Assembly: GCA_963749145.1 (NCBI GenBank)
Contig: CAVVLN010000001.1
Span: 682,001 to 746,000, forward strand
Direction: 5' to 3'
DNA length: 64,000 nt
Source: JASHPR01 sp963749145
GTDB taxonomy: Bacteria > Actinomycetota > Actinomycetes > Streptosporangiales > Streptosporangiaceae
The number at the start of each line of letters is the position of its first letter. Positions within the stretch are counted from its first letter, which is position 1. The notes under the pieces were generated by a model that saw only the letters and a program-made list of their open reading frames with translations, did no database searches and was not told where the DNA came from. The translations under genes were made by a program, and so were the position numbers. Shown here piece after piece: positions 1 through 8,217 of the stretch.

Positions 1-236
1 CCAAGCTGGCCATGACCGCGCTGCGGGCCGCCTCGGGCGCCCAGGGCTTCAACATCGGCATGAACATGGGCGCGGTGGCCGGCGCGGGCATCGTGGCCCA
101 CCTGCACCAGCACGTGGTGCCGCGCTGGGGCGGCGACACCAACTTCATGCCCGTGGTCGGCCAGACGCGGGTGCTGCCCCAGCTGCTGGCCGACACGCGG
201 GCGATGCTCGCGCAGGCCTGGCCCGCCGAGCCGTGA
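1..236 (+). CDS. HIT-family nucleotide phosphorylase/hydrolase, C-terminal part
   Basis: The window opens inside this gene; only the last 77 or so codons are present. The visible part holds the histidine triad HLHQHVV followed by PRWGGD, which marks the HIT superfamily, whose members act on nucleotide phosphate esters. The residues around it (GFNIGMNMG before, NFMPVVGQTRVLPQLL after) resemble the mycobacterial diadenosine tetraphosphate phosphorylase (Rv2613c type). That gene lies next to pgsA in mycobacteria, as it nearly does here, with one opposite-strand gene between. It ends 7 bases before the convergent EF-G-like gene. The exact substrate is inferred from similarity and position. Confidence 0.85.
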   Translation, partial: KLAMTALRAASGAQGFNIGMNMGAVAGAGIVAHLHQHVVPRWGGDTNFMPVVGQTRVLPQLLADTRAMLAQAWPAEP

Positions 237-243
237 GGCCAGG

Positions 244-2394
244 TCAGGACGGCTTCGAGGCGCCCACCACCTTCTCGGCCAGGTGCGGGGGCAGCGGCTC
301 GTAGCGCAGGTAGGAGCGGGTAAACGAGCCGGTGCCCTGCGACATGGACCGCAGGTCGATCGCGTAGCGGGTGATCTCCAGTTCCGGTATCTCCGCCTTG
401 ACCAGCGTCCGCGCGCCGGGGACCGGCTCGGTGCCGAGCACCCGGCCGCGGCGAGACGACAAGTCGGACATGACCGCGCCCACGTAACCGTCGGGGACCA
501 GCACGGACACCTCGTCGACCGGCTCGAGCAGCAGCACGCCGGCCTTCTCGGCCGCGTCCTTCAGGCCGGCCCGGCCCGCCTTCTGGAACGCCATGTCCGA
601 GGAGTCGACCGAGTGCGCCTTGCCGTCGAACAGCGTCACCCGGATGTTGACCATCGGGTAGCCGGCCAGCACGCCCTGCTCCATCTGGGCGCGGACCCCC
701 TTCTCCACCGACGGGATGAACTGGCGCGGCACCACGCCGCCGACGATCTTGTCGACGAACTCGAAGCCCCCGCCGGACGGCAGCGGCTCGACCTCGAGGT
801 GGCAGATCCCGAACTCGCCGTGCCCGCCGGTCTGCTTGACGTTGCGGCCCAGGCCATGGGCCTTGCCCGCGACCGTCTCCCGCAGCGGGACCCGCAGCTC
901 GGTGGTCTCCACCGCGACCCCGTAGCGGCTGGACAGCCGGTCGAGCATCAGGTCGGCATGGGCCTCGCCCATGCACCAGAGCACCAGCTGGCGGGTCTCG
1001 GAGTTCATCTCCAGGCGCAGCGTCGGGTCCTCGGCCACCAGCCGGGCCAGCGCCTGGGACATCTTGTCCTCGTCCGCCTTGGACTTGGCGGTGATCGCCA
1101 CCGGCAGCAGCGGCTCCGGGCTGGACCAGGACTCCATCAGCAGCGGGTTGTCCTTGTCCGACAGCGTGTCGCCGGTCTCGGCGCTGGCCAGCTTGGCCAC
1201 GGCGCAGATGTCCCCGGCCGCGCACTGCGAGATCGTGCGCTGCTGCTTGCCGAGCGGGGAGGTCAGGGCGCCGACCCGCTCGTCCTGGTCGTGGTCGGCG
1301 TGGCCGCGGCCGGCCCGCCCGTGCCCGGACACGTGCACGGTGGCGTCCGGCCGCAGCGTGCCGGAGAACACCCGCACCAGGCTGATCCGGCCCACGTACG
1401 GGTCCGAGGTGGTCTTCACGACCTCGGCCAGCAGCGGCCCGCGCGGGTCGCACGACAGGCCGCTGACCGGCTTGCCGTCCGGCGTGGTCACGGCGGGCAG
1501 CGGGTGCTCGGCCGGGGCCGGGAACGCCTGCGTCATCACCTCGAGCAGTTCCGCCATGCCGATGCCGTGCGGCGCGGCCACGGGCAGGACCGGGTAGAAG
1601 CTGCCCTGGGCGACGGCCTTCTCCAGGTCCTCGATCAGTACCTTGGCGTCGATCGCCTCACCGGACAGGTACCGGTCCATGAGGCTCTCGTCCTCGCTCT
1701 CCTGGATGATCGCCTCGATCAGCGCGCTGCGCGCCTCCTCGGCCCGGTCGGCGTCGGCCGGCTCCAGGTCGCGCTCCTGGCGGGAGCCGCCTGAGTAGTC
1801 GAAGAAACGCTCGGACAGCAGGCCGATCAGCCCGCGGACGCCGCCCTGGCCGTCGGTTACCGGCAGGTAGAGCGGGGCCACCGACTCGCCGAAGGCCTCC
1901 CGGCAGGCGGCCAGCGCCTCGGCGAAGTCGCCGCGCTGGTGGTCGATCTTGGTGATGACGACGGCCCGCGGGGTGCCGACCGCGGCGCATTCCTCCCACA
2001 GCATCCTGGTCAGGCCGTCCACGCCCTCGGCGGCCGAGACGGTGAACAGCGCCGCGTCCGCGGCGCGCAGGCCGGCCCGCAGGTCACCGGTGAAGTCGGC
2101 GTAGCCCGGCGTGTCCAGCAGGTTCACCTTGACCCCGCCGTGCGTCACCGGGGCCAGGGTCAGGTTGACCGAGCGCTGCTGCCTGACCTCGACCTCGTCG
2201 AAGTCGCTCACGGTCGACCCGTCCTCCACCCGCCCGGGCCGCTGGATCGTTCCCGTGGCCACGAGCAGGGCCTCGATCAGGGTGGTCTTCCCCGCGCCCG
2301 AGTGGCCGACTAGCACAACGTTGCGCACGTTATCGGGCTGGCCGGCCACGGGTGCCCTGCCCGCGGCTCCCGAGGGGCCTGTCTTCTCCGCCAT
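244..2394 (-). CDS. Elongation factor G-like translational GTPase (EF-G2 type)
   Basis: A 716-residue protein with the G-domain motifs in order: P-loop GHSGAGKT (residues 30-37), DTPG (94-97) and TKID (148-151), the last replacing the usual NKxD. EF-G domains II to V follow, including a stretch reading GGGVVPRQFIPSVEKG. It belongs to the actinobacterial EF-G-like group (mycobacterial FusA2 type), distinct from the fusA of the str operon, which would sit with rpsL/rpsG and tufA. Its role in translation or ribosome recycling is not established. The ATG start has an AGGAGG ribosome site 7 bases upstream. It is divergent from pgsA and convergent with the HIT gene. Confidence 0.9.
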   Translation of the reverse strand: MAEKTGPSGAAGRAPVAGQPDNVRNVVLVGHSGAGKTTLIEALLVATGTIQRPGRVEDGSTVSDFDEVEVRQQRSVNLTLAPVTHGGVKVNLLDTPGYADFTGDLRAGLRAADAALFTVSAAEGVDGLTRMLWEECAAVGTPRAVVITKIDHQRGDFAEALAACREAFGESVAPLYLPVTDGQGGVRGLIGLLSERFFDYSGGSRQERDLEPADADRAEEARSALIEAIIQESEDESLMDRYLSGEAIDAKVLIEDLEKAVAQGSFYPVLPVAAPHGIGMAELLEVMTQAFPAPAEHPLPAVTTPDGKPVSGLSCDPRGPLLAEVVKTTSDPYVGRISLVRVFSGTLRPDATVHVSGHGRAGRGHADHDQDERVGALTSPLGKQQRTISQCAAGDICAVAKLASAETGDTLSDKDNPLLMESWSSPEPLLPVAITAKSKADEDKMSQALARLVAEDPTLRLEMNSETRQLVLWCMGEAHADLMLDRLSSRYGVAVETTELRVPLRETVAGKAHGLGRNVKQTGGHGEFGICHLEVEPLPSGGGFEFVDKIVGGVVPRQFIPSVEKGVRAQMEQGVLAGYPMVNIRVTLFDGKAHSVDSSDMAFQKAGRAGLKDAAEKAGVLLLEPVDEVSVLVPDGYVGAVMSDLSSRRGRVLGTEPVPGARTLVKAEIPELEITRYAIDLRSMSQGTGSFTRSYLRYEPLPPHLAEKVVGASKPS

Positions 2395-2540
2395 CCGATC
2401 GCCTCCTGGTTAGCTTTGTTCGGCTGCTGCACGACCAGCCTTTACCTGCCGGTTCCGGATCACAAGTCCTGGGCCGGAATCGCCCGCGCTGTCGTGACGC
2501 CCCCGGAGCGACTCGCGGCGGCGGCCGGCCCGCTCGCCAG

Positions 2541-2546
2541 TAGGAT
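2541..2546 (+). promoter_or_regulatory. Possible -10 element for pgsA
   Basis: TAGGAT fits the actinobacterial -10 pattern TANNNT and lies 9 bases before the pgsA ATG, so a transcript from it would be nearly leaderless. No convincing -35 box is present in the GC-rich sequence upstream. No ribosome site is visible before this ATG, which fits a leaderless start. Confidence 0.3.
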
Positions 2547-2555
2547 CAGACGGCC

Positions 2556-3206
2556 ATGCTCAACACGCTGCGCCCGGTCTTCGCCCGGGTGATGGACCCC
2601 ATCGCCGGCGCCCTCGCCCGCACCCCGGTCACGCCGGACGCGATCACGATCACCGGCACGGTCGGGGTGGCCGCCGGGGCGCTGTCGCTGTTCCCGACCG
2701 GCCACCTGTTCGTCGGGACTTTGGTCTGCTGGTTTTTCGTTATGGCGGACATGCTGGACGGGGCCCTGGCCCGGGTCAAGGGGACGACCGGCGTCTTCGG
2801 CGCGTTCCTGGACTCCACGCTGGACCGGGTGGCCGACGCCTGCGTCTTCGCCGGGCTCGCGGCCTGGTTCGTGCTCGGCGGGCACAGCAGGCTGCTCGCC
2901 GGCGTGGCAGTGTTCTGCCTGGTGTCCGGCGCGCTCGTGTCGTATGCGAAGGCGCGGGCCGAGGGCCTGGGCCTGCGCTGCGACGTGGGCCTGGCCGAGC
3001 GTTCGGAGCGGATGCTCATCGCCCTGGTGGCCGCGGGCCTGTCCGGGCTGGGCGTACCGTATGTGCTCGCCGTCGGCCTGTGGCTGCTGGCCGCGGCGAG
3101 CACGTTCACGTTCGGGCAGCGGGTTCTCGCCGTGCACCGGGCCGCCGCCGCGGCGGTCATCGCCGGCGGGGCGGGCAAGCCGGGAGGTGGCGAATGTCCC
3201 GAATAA
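2556..3206 (+). CDS. pgsA: CDP-alcohol phosphatidyltransferase (phosphatidylinositol phosphate synthase)
   Basis: A 216-residue membrane enzyme with the full CDP-alcohol phosphotransferase signature: D65xxDG(68-69)xxAR(72-73), then G82, D86 and D90, the metal and CDP-diacylglycerol binding residues. Several hydrophobic segments surround the motif. In actinobacteria the copy next to the PIM acyltransferase and pimA makes phosphatidylinositol phosphate from CDP-diacylglycerol and inositol 1-phosphate, the lipid base for PIMs. The neighbours are exactly those genes. Its last 13 bases overlap the start of the acyltransferase, so the two are probably co-transcribed and translationally coupled. Confidence 0.93.
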   Translation: MLNTLRPVFARVMDPIAGALARTPVTPDAITITGTVGVAAGALSLFPTGHLFVGTLVCWFFVMADMLDGALARVKGTTGVFGAFLDSTLDRVADACVFAGLAAWFVLGGHSRLLAGVAVFCLVSGALVSYAKARAEGLGLRCDVGLAERSERMLIALVAAGLSGLGVPYVLAVGLWLLAAASTFTFGQRVLAVHRAAAAAVIAGGAGKPGGGECPE

Positions 3207-5305
3207 CCGGCCGGCTGGTCTCCGCGGGCTACGGCCTGGGCTGGTCGATCGTCTGCCGCCTGCCCGAGTCCTGGGCCAGGTGGGCGTTCTGCGCCGCCGC
3301 CGACATCGCCTGGCGCCGCCAGGGCCCGCACGTCCAGGTCCTGGAGGCCAACCTGCGCCGGGTGCTCGGCCCGGACGCGACCGGCGCGGAGCTCCGGGCC
3401 CTGTCCCGGGAGTCGATGCAGTCCTACGCGCGGTACTGGCTGGAGACCTTCCGGCTGCCGGTGATCCCGCTGGACCGGCTGGTCGGGCAGACGGTCGCCT
3501 GCGGTCACATCCAGGAGGCGCTGGACTGCCTCGCGCGCGGCCGCGGGGTGATCTTCGCGCTCGGGCACATGGGCAACTGGGACCAAGCGGGGGCCTGGAT
3601 CAACTCCCAGCCAGGCGTCGGCTCGTTCACCACCGTGGCGGAGCGGCTGAAGCCGGAGTCCCTTTACGACCGGTTCGTGACATTCCGTGAGAGCCTGGGC
3701 ATGGAGGTGCTGCCCGCCAGCGGGGGAACGGTGCGGGCGTTCGGGATCCTGGCCGAGCGGCTGCGGGCCGGGAAGCTGGTCTGCCTGGTCACCGACCGGG
3801 ACGTCACCGGCAGCGGCATCGAGGTCGAGTTCTTCGGCGAGAAGGCGCGGATGATGGGCGGGTCAGCCGCCCTGGCCCTTCAGACCGGCGCGGCCCTGTA
3901 CCCGGCCATCTTGTGGTATGAGGATGAGCGCTGGGGGATTTATGTCGACAACGAGATCCCGGTGCCCGCGGAGGGGGACCGGAAGCAGAAAGTGGCGGAG
4001 ATGATGCAGGAGCTCGCGTGCTCGTTCGAGGCCGGCATCAGGGCGCACCCGGCGGACTGGCACATGCTGCAGCGTGTGTTCGTCGCCGACCTTGATCCCG
4101 AGCGGCTGGCCGCCGCCGACGCCCGCGCCGCCGCGGGCGGGTCAGGGAGAGCGGGCGGGTCAGGGGAGGGTGGGCGGGTGAAAGTAGGCCTGGTCTGCCC
4201 GTACACCTGGGACGTGCCGGGCGGCGTGCAGGAGCACATCAGGGGCCTGGCCGAGGCCCTGATCGACCTGGGGCACCAGGTCTCGGTGATCTCGCCCGCG
4301 GACGACGACTCCCCGCTGCCCGGCTACGTCGTCCCGGCCGGGCGGGCGGTGCCCGTCCCCTACAACGGCTCCGTGGCCCGGCTGGCGTTCGGCTTCCTGT
4401 CCGCGAGCCGGGTCAGGCGCTGGCTCAGGGAGGGCCGGTTCGACGTCCTGCACGTGCACGAGCCGGCCGCGCCCAGCCTGTCCCTGCTCGCCTGCTGGGT
4501 CGCGTCCGGGCCGATCGTGGCCACGGTGCACACCGCGATCCCGCGGTCGCGGGCGATGCACGCCGCCGAGCCGATCCTGCAGTCGGCGCTGGAGAAGATC
4601 AGCGGCCGGATCGCGGTGTCCGAGGCGGCGCGGACGACCCTGGTGGAGCACTTCGGCGGGGATGCGGTGCTGATCCCGAACGGGGTGCCGGTGCGCAAGC
4701 TGGAGAAGGCCGACCCGCTGCCCGGCTGGCCGGGGCCCGGCGGCGCGCTCGGCTTCCTGGGCCGGATGGACGAGCCGCGCAAGGGCTTCGCCGTGCTGCT
4801 GCGCGCGTTCGAGCAGCTGGCCGCGGAGCGGCCGGGCCTGCGCCTGCTGGTCGCCGGGCGCGGCGACGCCGACGAGGTGCTGGCCAAGACGTCCGCCGCG
4901 CTGCGGGACCGGATCGTGATGCTCGGCCAGGTCAGCGACGAGGACAAGATCCGCGTGTACCACTCGGTTGACGTCTTCTGCGCCCCCAACACCGGCGGCG
5001 AGAGCTTCGGCATCGTGCTGGCCGAGGCGATGGCGGCGGGCGCCCCGATCGTCGCCAGCGACCTGGACGCGTTCCGCCAGGTGCTGCGCCGCGGCGAGGC
5101 CGGCGAGCTGTTCGGCAACGGCAACGCGGCGGCGCTGGCCGAGGCGGCCGGGCGGCTGCTCGACCAGCCCGAGCTGCGGGCCGCGCGGTCGGCGGCCGCG
5201 TCCGCGGCGGTACGCGCCTACGACTGGCCGGTGGTGGCCCGGGACGTGGTGCGGGTCTACGAGGCCGTGGTCCCGGGCCCCGGGCACGTGGCGGTGGCGC
5301 CGTGA
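3194..5305 (+). CDS. pimA: Fused PIM acyltransferase (PatA-like) - phosphatidylinositol mannosyltransferase PimA
   Basis: One uninterrupted frame of 703 codons contains two normally separate enzymes. Residues 1 to about 305 are a lysophospholipid-acyltransferase-like domain with the HxxxxD motif (HMGNWD, His125 and Asp130), matching the acyltransferase that acylates the mannose of PIM. After a Gly/Ser/Arg/Ala-rich linker (about 307-328), residues 329-703 form a complete GT4 glycosyltransferase starting with KVGLVCPYTWDVPGGVQEH and carrying the E-x7-E motif in ESFGIVLAEAMAAG. That is PimA, which adds the first mannose from GDP-mannose to phosphatidylinositol. The ATG at 3194 has GGGAGGTGG just upstream. 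An internal GTG with its own ribosome site at 4178 could also make PimA alone. Both act at the inner face of the plasma membrane. Confidence 0.85.
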   Translation: MSRITGRLVSAGYGLGWSIVCRLPESWARWAFCAAADIAWRRQGPHVQVLEANLRRVLGPDATGAELRALSRESMQSYARYWLETFRLPVIPLDRLVGQTVACGHIQEALDCLARGRGVIFALGHMGNWDQAGAWINSQPGVGSFTTVAERLKPESLYDRFVTFRESLGMEVLPASGGTVRAFGILAERLRAGKLVCLVTDRDVTGSGIEVEFFGEKARMMGGSAALALQTGAALYPAILWYEDERWGIYVDNEIPVPAEGDRKQKVAEMMQELACSFEAGIRAHPADWHMLQRVFVADLDPERLAAADARAAAGGSGRAGGSGEGGRVKVGLVCPYTWDVPGGVQEHIRGLAEALIDLGHQVSVISPADDDSPLPGYVVPAGRAVPVPYNGSVARLAFGFLSASRVRRWLREGRFDVLHVHEPAAPSLSLLACWVASGPIVATVHTAIPRSRAMHAAEPILQSALEKISGRIAVSEAARTTLVEHFGGDAVLIPNGVPVRKLEKADPLPGWPGPGGALGFLGRMDEPRKGFAVLLRAFEQLAAERPGLRLLVAGRGDADEVLAKTSAALRDRIVMLGQVSDEDKIRVYHSVDVFCAPNTGGESFGIVLAEAMAAGAPIVASDLDAFRQVLRRGEAGELFGNGNAAALAEAAGRLLDQPELRAARSAAASAAVRAYDWPVVARDVVRVYEAVVPGPGHVAVAP
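4162..4180 (+). promoter_or_regulatory. Internal ribosome site and GTG start of PimA within the fused frame
   Basis: AGGGGAGG at 4162-4169 lies about 8 bases before GTG 4178, which is in the same frame as the upstream acyltransferase. The protein from this GTG would be 375 residues, the usual PimA length, and starts where PimA proteins normally start. This suggests that PimA is made independently, that the fused form is made too, or that a stop codon was lost recently. Confidence 0.5.
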
Positions 5306-5318
5306 GCGGGCGGGCCCG

Positions 5319-5879
5319 GTGATCGCCGCCATCGCGGTCGTGGCCGCGGTCGCGATCATGGGCATCTACGTGTCCTGGCGCGCCGGCCGGCTGGACCGGC
5401 TGCACAACCGGCTGGCCGCCGCCCGGGCCGCCCTGGACGCCGCCCTGGTGCGGCGCAGCTCGGTCGCGCTGGAGTTCGCCTCGTCGGGCCTGCTCGACCC
5501 GGCCGCCAGCCTGCTGCTGGCCGCGGTGGCGCATGACGCGCGGTCGGCCGAGAGCGACCAGGAACTGCTGGAGAGCGACCTGACCCGGGCGCTGCGCGCG
5601 GTGTTCGGCCAGCCCGGGTTCCGGGCCTCGCTGAACGGCACCGACGGCGCGGACGAGCTGCTCACCGAGCTCGAGGGCGCGGCGCACCAGGTGTTCCTGG
5701 CCAGGAAGTTCTACAACGACGCGGTCGCGGCGACCCGGGCCGCCCGCCGCCGCCCGCTGGCGCGGCTGCTGCGGCTGGCCGGCGGCGCCGCGCTGCCGGA
5801 GTTCTTCGAGATCGAGGATTCGCTGGTCGGCACCGGCGAGGCGGGGCAGGGCGCGGATATCCCGCACCTGACCGGCTGA
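5319..5879 (+). CDS. Conserved hypothetical protein with one N-terminal membrane segment (LemA-like layout)
   Basis: A 186-residue protein starting at GTG, 13 bases after the PimA stop, so probably in the same operon. Residues 1-18 are a hydrophobic membrane segment. The rest is helical and charged, with a NRLAAARAALDAALVRRS stretch and KFYNDAVAATR near the middle. This layout, one membrane helix followed by a helical domain with the F/YN-x-A-V motif, recalls LemA-family proteins. Genes of this kind follow pimA in other actinobacteria. No enzymatic function can be assigned. Confidence 0.7.
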   Translation: MIAAIAVVAAVAIMGIYVSWRAGRLDRLHNRLAAARAALDAALVRRSSVALEFASSGLLDPAASLLLAAVAHDARSAESDQELLESDLTRALRAVFGQPGFRASLNGTDGADELLTELEGAAHQVFLARKFYNDAVAATRAARRRPLARLLRLAGGAALPEFFEIEDSLVGTGEAGQGADIPHLTG

Positions 5880-5954
5880 GCCGCCGCCCCGGGGCGGACC
5901 CGGGCAGCGCCTACCATGGGATTGTCGGTGCACAAACGATCGAGTGAGGTACCC

Positions 5955-6896
5955 GTGTCAGTCCCCAGCTCTGCCCGTCCCGCCGGTTCGGCCTCCGAGC
6001 AGGCCCCCGCGTCCGCCGAGACCGGAACGCGGCGCATCAAGCGGGGCATGGCCGACATGCTCAAAGGCGGCGTGATCATGGACGTGGTCACCCCCGACCA
6101 GGCCAAGATCGCCGAGGATGCCGGGGCCGTCGCGGTCATGGCGCTCGAGCGGGTGCCGGCCGACATCCGGGCCCAGGGCGGCGTGGCCCGGATGAGCGAC
6201 CCGGACATGATCGACTCGATCATCGCCGGGGTGTCGATCCCGGTCATGGCCAAGTGCCGCATCGGGCATTTCGCCGAGGCCCAGGTGCTGCAGGCCATCG
6301 GCGTCGACTACATCGACGAGTCCGAGGTGCTGACCCCGGCCGATGAGGCGCACCACGTGGACAAGTGGGCGTTCACCGTGCCGTTCGTGTGCGGCGCCAC
6401 CAACCTGGGCGAGGCGCTGCGGCGCCTCGGCGAGGGCGCCGCGATGATCCGGTCCAAGGGCGAGGCGGGCACCGGCAACGTGGTCGAGGCGACCCGGCAC
6501 ATGCGCCGCATCCGGGGCGAGATCGCCCGGCTGGCCTCGCTGCCCGGCGACGAGCTGTTCACCGCGGCCAAGGACCTGCAGGCGCCCTACGAGCTGGTCG
6601 CCGAGGTCGCGGCCGCGGGCCAGCTGCCGGTGGTGCTGTTCACCGCGGGCGGGATCGCCACCCCGGCGGACGCGGCGATGATGATGCAGCTCGGCGCCGA
6701 CGGCGTGTTCGTCGGCTCGGGGATCTTCAAGTCAGGCGACCCCGCCGCCCGGGCCGCGGCGATCGTGAAGGCGACCACCTTCCACGACGACCCCGACGTC
6801 ATCGCCAAGGTGTCGCGCGGGCTTGGCGAGCCCATGGTGGGGATCAACCTGGACACGCTCGCGCCCGAGCAGCGCTACGCCGCGCGGGGCTGGTGA
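5955..6896 (+). CDS. pdxS: Pyridoxal 5'-phosphate synthase subunit PdxS
   Basis: The synthase subunit of the ribose 5-phosphate dependent PLP pathway. It condenses ribose 5-phosphate, glyceraldehyde 3-phosphate and ammonia supplied by PdxT. The protein is a TIM barrel, clear from GVIMDVVTPDQAKIAEDAGA, the RVPADIRAQGGVARM segment, the lysine in PVMAKCRIGHF and AGGIATPADAAMMMQLGADG. I chose GTG 5955 (313 residues) because GAGGT lies 4 bases upstream; an in-frame ATG at 5916 has no ribosome site. The partner pdxT is not adjacent but 3.6 kb downstream, beyond two opposite-strand genes. Confidence 0.95.
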   Translation: MSVPSSARPAGSASEQAPASAETGTRRIKRGMADMLKGGVIMDVVTPDQAKIAEDAGAVAVMALERVPADIRAQGGVARMSDPDMIDSIIAGVSIPVMAKCRIGHFAEAQVLQAIGVDYIDESEVLTPADEAHHVDKWAFTVPFVCGATNLGEALRRLGEGAAMIRSKGEAGTGNVVEATRHMRRIRGEIARLASLPGDELFTAAKDLQAPYELVAEVAAAGQLPVVLFTAGGIATPADAAMMMQLGADGVFVGSGIFKSGDPAARAAAIVKATTFHDDPDVIAKVSRGLGEPMVGINLDTLAPEQRYAARGW

Positions 6897-8048
6897 CGGC
6901 CGGGCGGGCGGCACGGCCCGCGCCGGGGACCAGCGGCCGGCCGTGGCCGTCCGGCGGTCCGTCATCCGCCATCCGGCGGCCAGCGCCTTCTCGCCCAGCA
7001 CCCGCCGGTAGGCGTCCTCGTAGCGGGCCGCCATCAGCTCGGTGGTGAACCGGCCGGCCGCGTGCGCCTGGCACGCCGCCGGGTCGAGCTCCCGGGCCCG
7101 CCCGATCGCCTCCGGCAGCCCGGCGGGCGTGTCGGTGATGATCCCCGTCACGCCATTGACGATGATCTCGGGCACCGAGCCGCGCCGCAGCGCGACCACC
7201 GGCGTGCCGCACGCCATCGCCTCGATCATGACCAGCCCGAACGGCTCCTCCCAGCAGATCGGGAACAGCAACGCGCAGGCCCGCGACAGCAGGTCCCGCT
7301 TGGCCGCGGCGTCGGCCACCCCGAACAGCTCGGTGTCGCGGCCCAGCCGGGGCTTGATCTCCCGCTCCAGGTAGGCCAGCTCGGCCGGCTCGCTGCACTT
7401 GCCCGCCAGCACGATCGGCAGGCCCGCGGCCCGGGCCGCGTCGATGGCCAGGTGCGGCCCCTTGGTCGGGTTCATCCGGCCCAGGAACAGCAGGAACGGC
7501 TCCTTGTCGGCCCGGAACGGGAACGTGCTGGCCCGGATCGCGTTATGCACGGTCGCGGCCCACGGCAGCCCGGGGGCGGTGGCGCGCTGCGCCTCGGAGA
7601 TCGCGACCATCCGGACCGACCGGCCGAGCGCGCGGTAGTAGTCGCCCTCCTGGCCGACCACCGGGCCGTGCACGGTGATGATCGTGGGCACCTCGGTGCC
7701 GCGGCCGAGCAGCGGGCCCGCGAGAGTGTGATCGTGGACGATGTCCACGTCGAGGCCGTCGAGCACCTCGGCCGCCCGGGCCGCGTGCACCACCTCGGGG
7801 AACGGCTCGCCCAGGCGGTCGCTGGGCGGCTCGGGCCACAGCGAGATGAACCGGTGCGCCCTGGTCAGGTTCTGGCCCGCGCCGATCAGGGTGATCTCGT
7901 GACCGCGGGCGGCGAGGTCGTCGACCAGATCGGCGACCACTGCCTCCACGCCGCCGTAGGCGGGCGGGGGGACATCGAAATACGGTGGCGCCACCATCGC
8001 GATGCGAAGCGGGTCAGCATAGTCAGGCCTGAACGCTGCCGAGGACAC
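6732..8048 (-). CDS. GT4-family glycosyltransferase
   Basis: A 438-residue retaining glycosyltransferase with a GT-B fold. The N-terminal Gly-rich loop is PPPAYGGVEAVVADL, an interdomain segment LLFLGRMNPTKGPHLA follows, and the donor-site motif is EEPFGLVMIEAMACGTPVVA. The start is GTG 8048, with AGGAGGAA 4 bases upstream. The frame has no stop at the natural end of the fold (around LGEKALAAGWR) and runs on 165 bases antisense into the 3' end of pdxS, giving a tail of low-complexity sequence. It lies 169 bases after the debranching-type glycosidase on the same strand, suggesting joint work on an alpha-glucan or similar polysaccharide. The sugar donor is unknown. Confidence 0.85.
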   Translation of the reverse strand: MSSAAFRPDYADPLRIAMVAPPYFDVPPPAYGGVEAVVADLVDDLAARGHEITLIGAGQNLTRAHRFISLWPEPPSDRLGEPFPEVVHAARAAEVLDGLDVDIVHDHTLAGPLLGRGTEVPTIITVHGPVVGQEGDYYRALGRSVRMVAISEAQRATAPGLPWAATVHNAIRASTFPFRADKEPFLLFLGRMNPTKGPHLAIDAARAAGLPIVLAGKCSEPAELAYLEREIKPRLGRDTELFGVADAAAKRDLLSRACALLFPICWEEPFGLVMIEAMACGTPVVALRRGSVPEIIVNGVTGIITDTPAGLPEAIGRARELDPAACQAHAAGRFTTELMAARYEDAYRRVLGEKALAAGWRMTDRRTATAGRWSPARAVPPARPSPAPRGVALLGRERVQVDPHHGLAKPARHLGDDVGVVVEGGRLHDRRGPGGGVA

Positions 8049-8217
8049 TAGCTTCCTCCTAGTCTGCACGCCCGACCCCGGCGGCATTCTTGTGCCCAGC
8101 CCAGAAGATGATCTTCCCACCCGAATCGCGCCGGAAACCTCCGGAACGGGGCTCTGGCCAGCGGTTTCGCGGTCAGCGGATGCTGGTTTAGGCCGGCCGC
8201 CGGGGTGGCATAGAGGA

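Noticed and set aside
283..1794. 503-codon open frame antisense to the EF-G-like gene
   Set aside because: Composition bias of a shadow frame; the EF-G-like protein has all its GTPase motifs.
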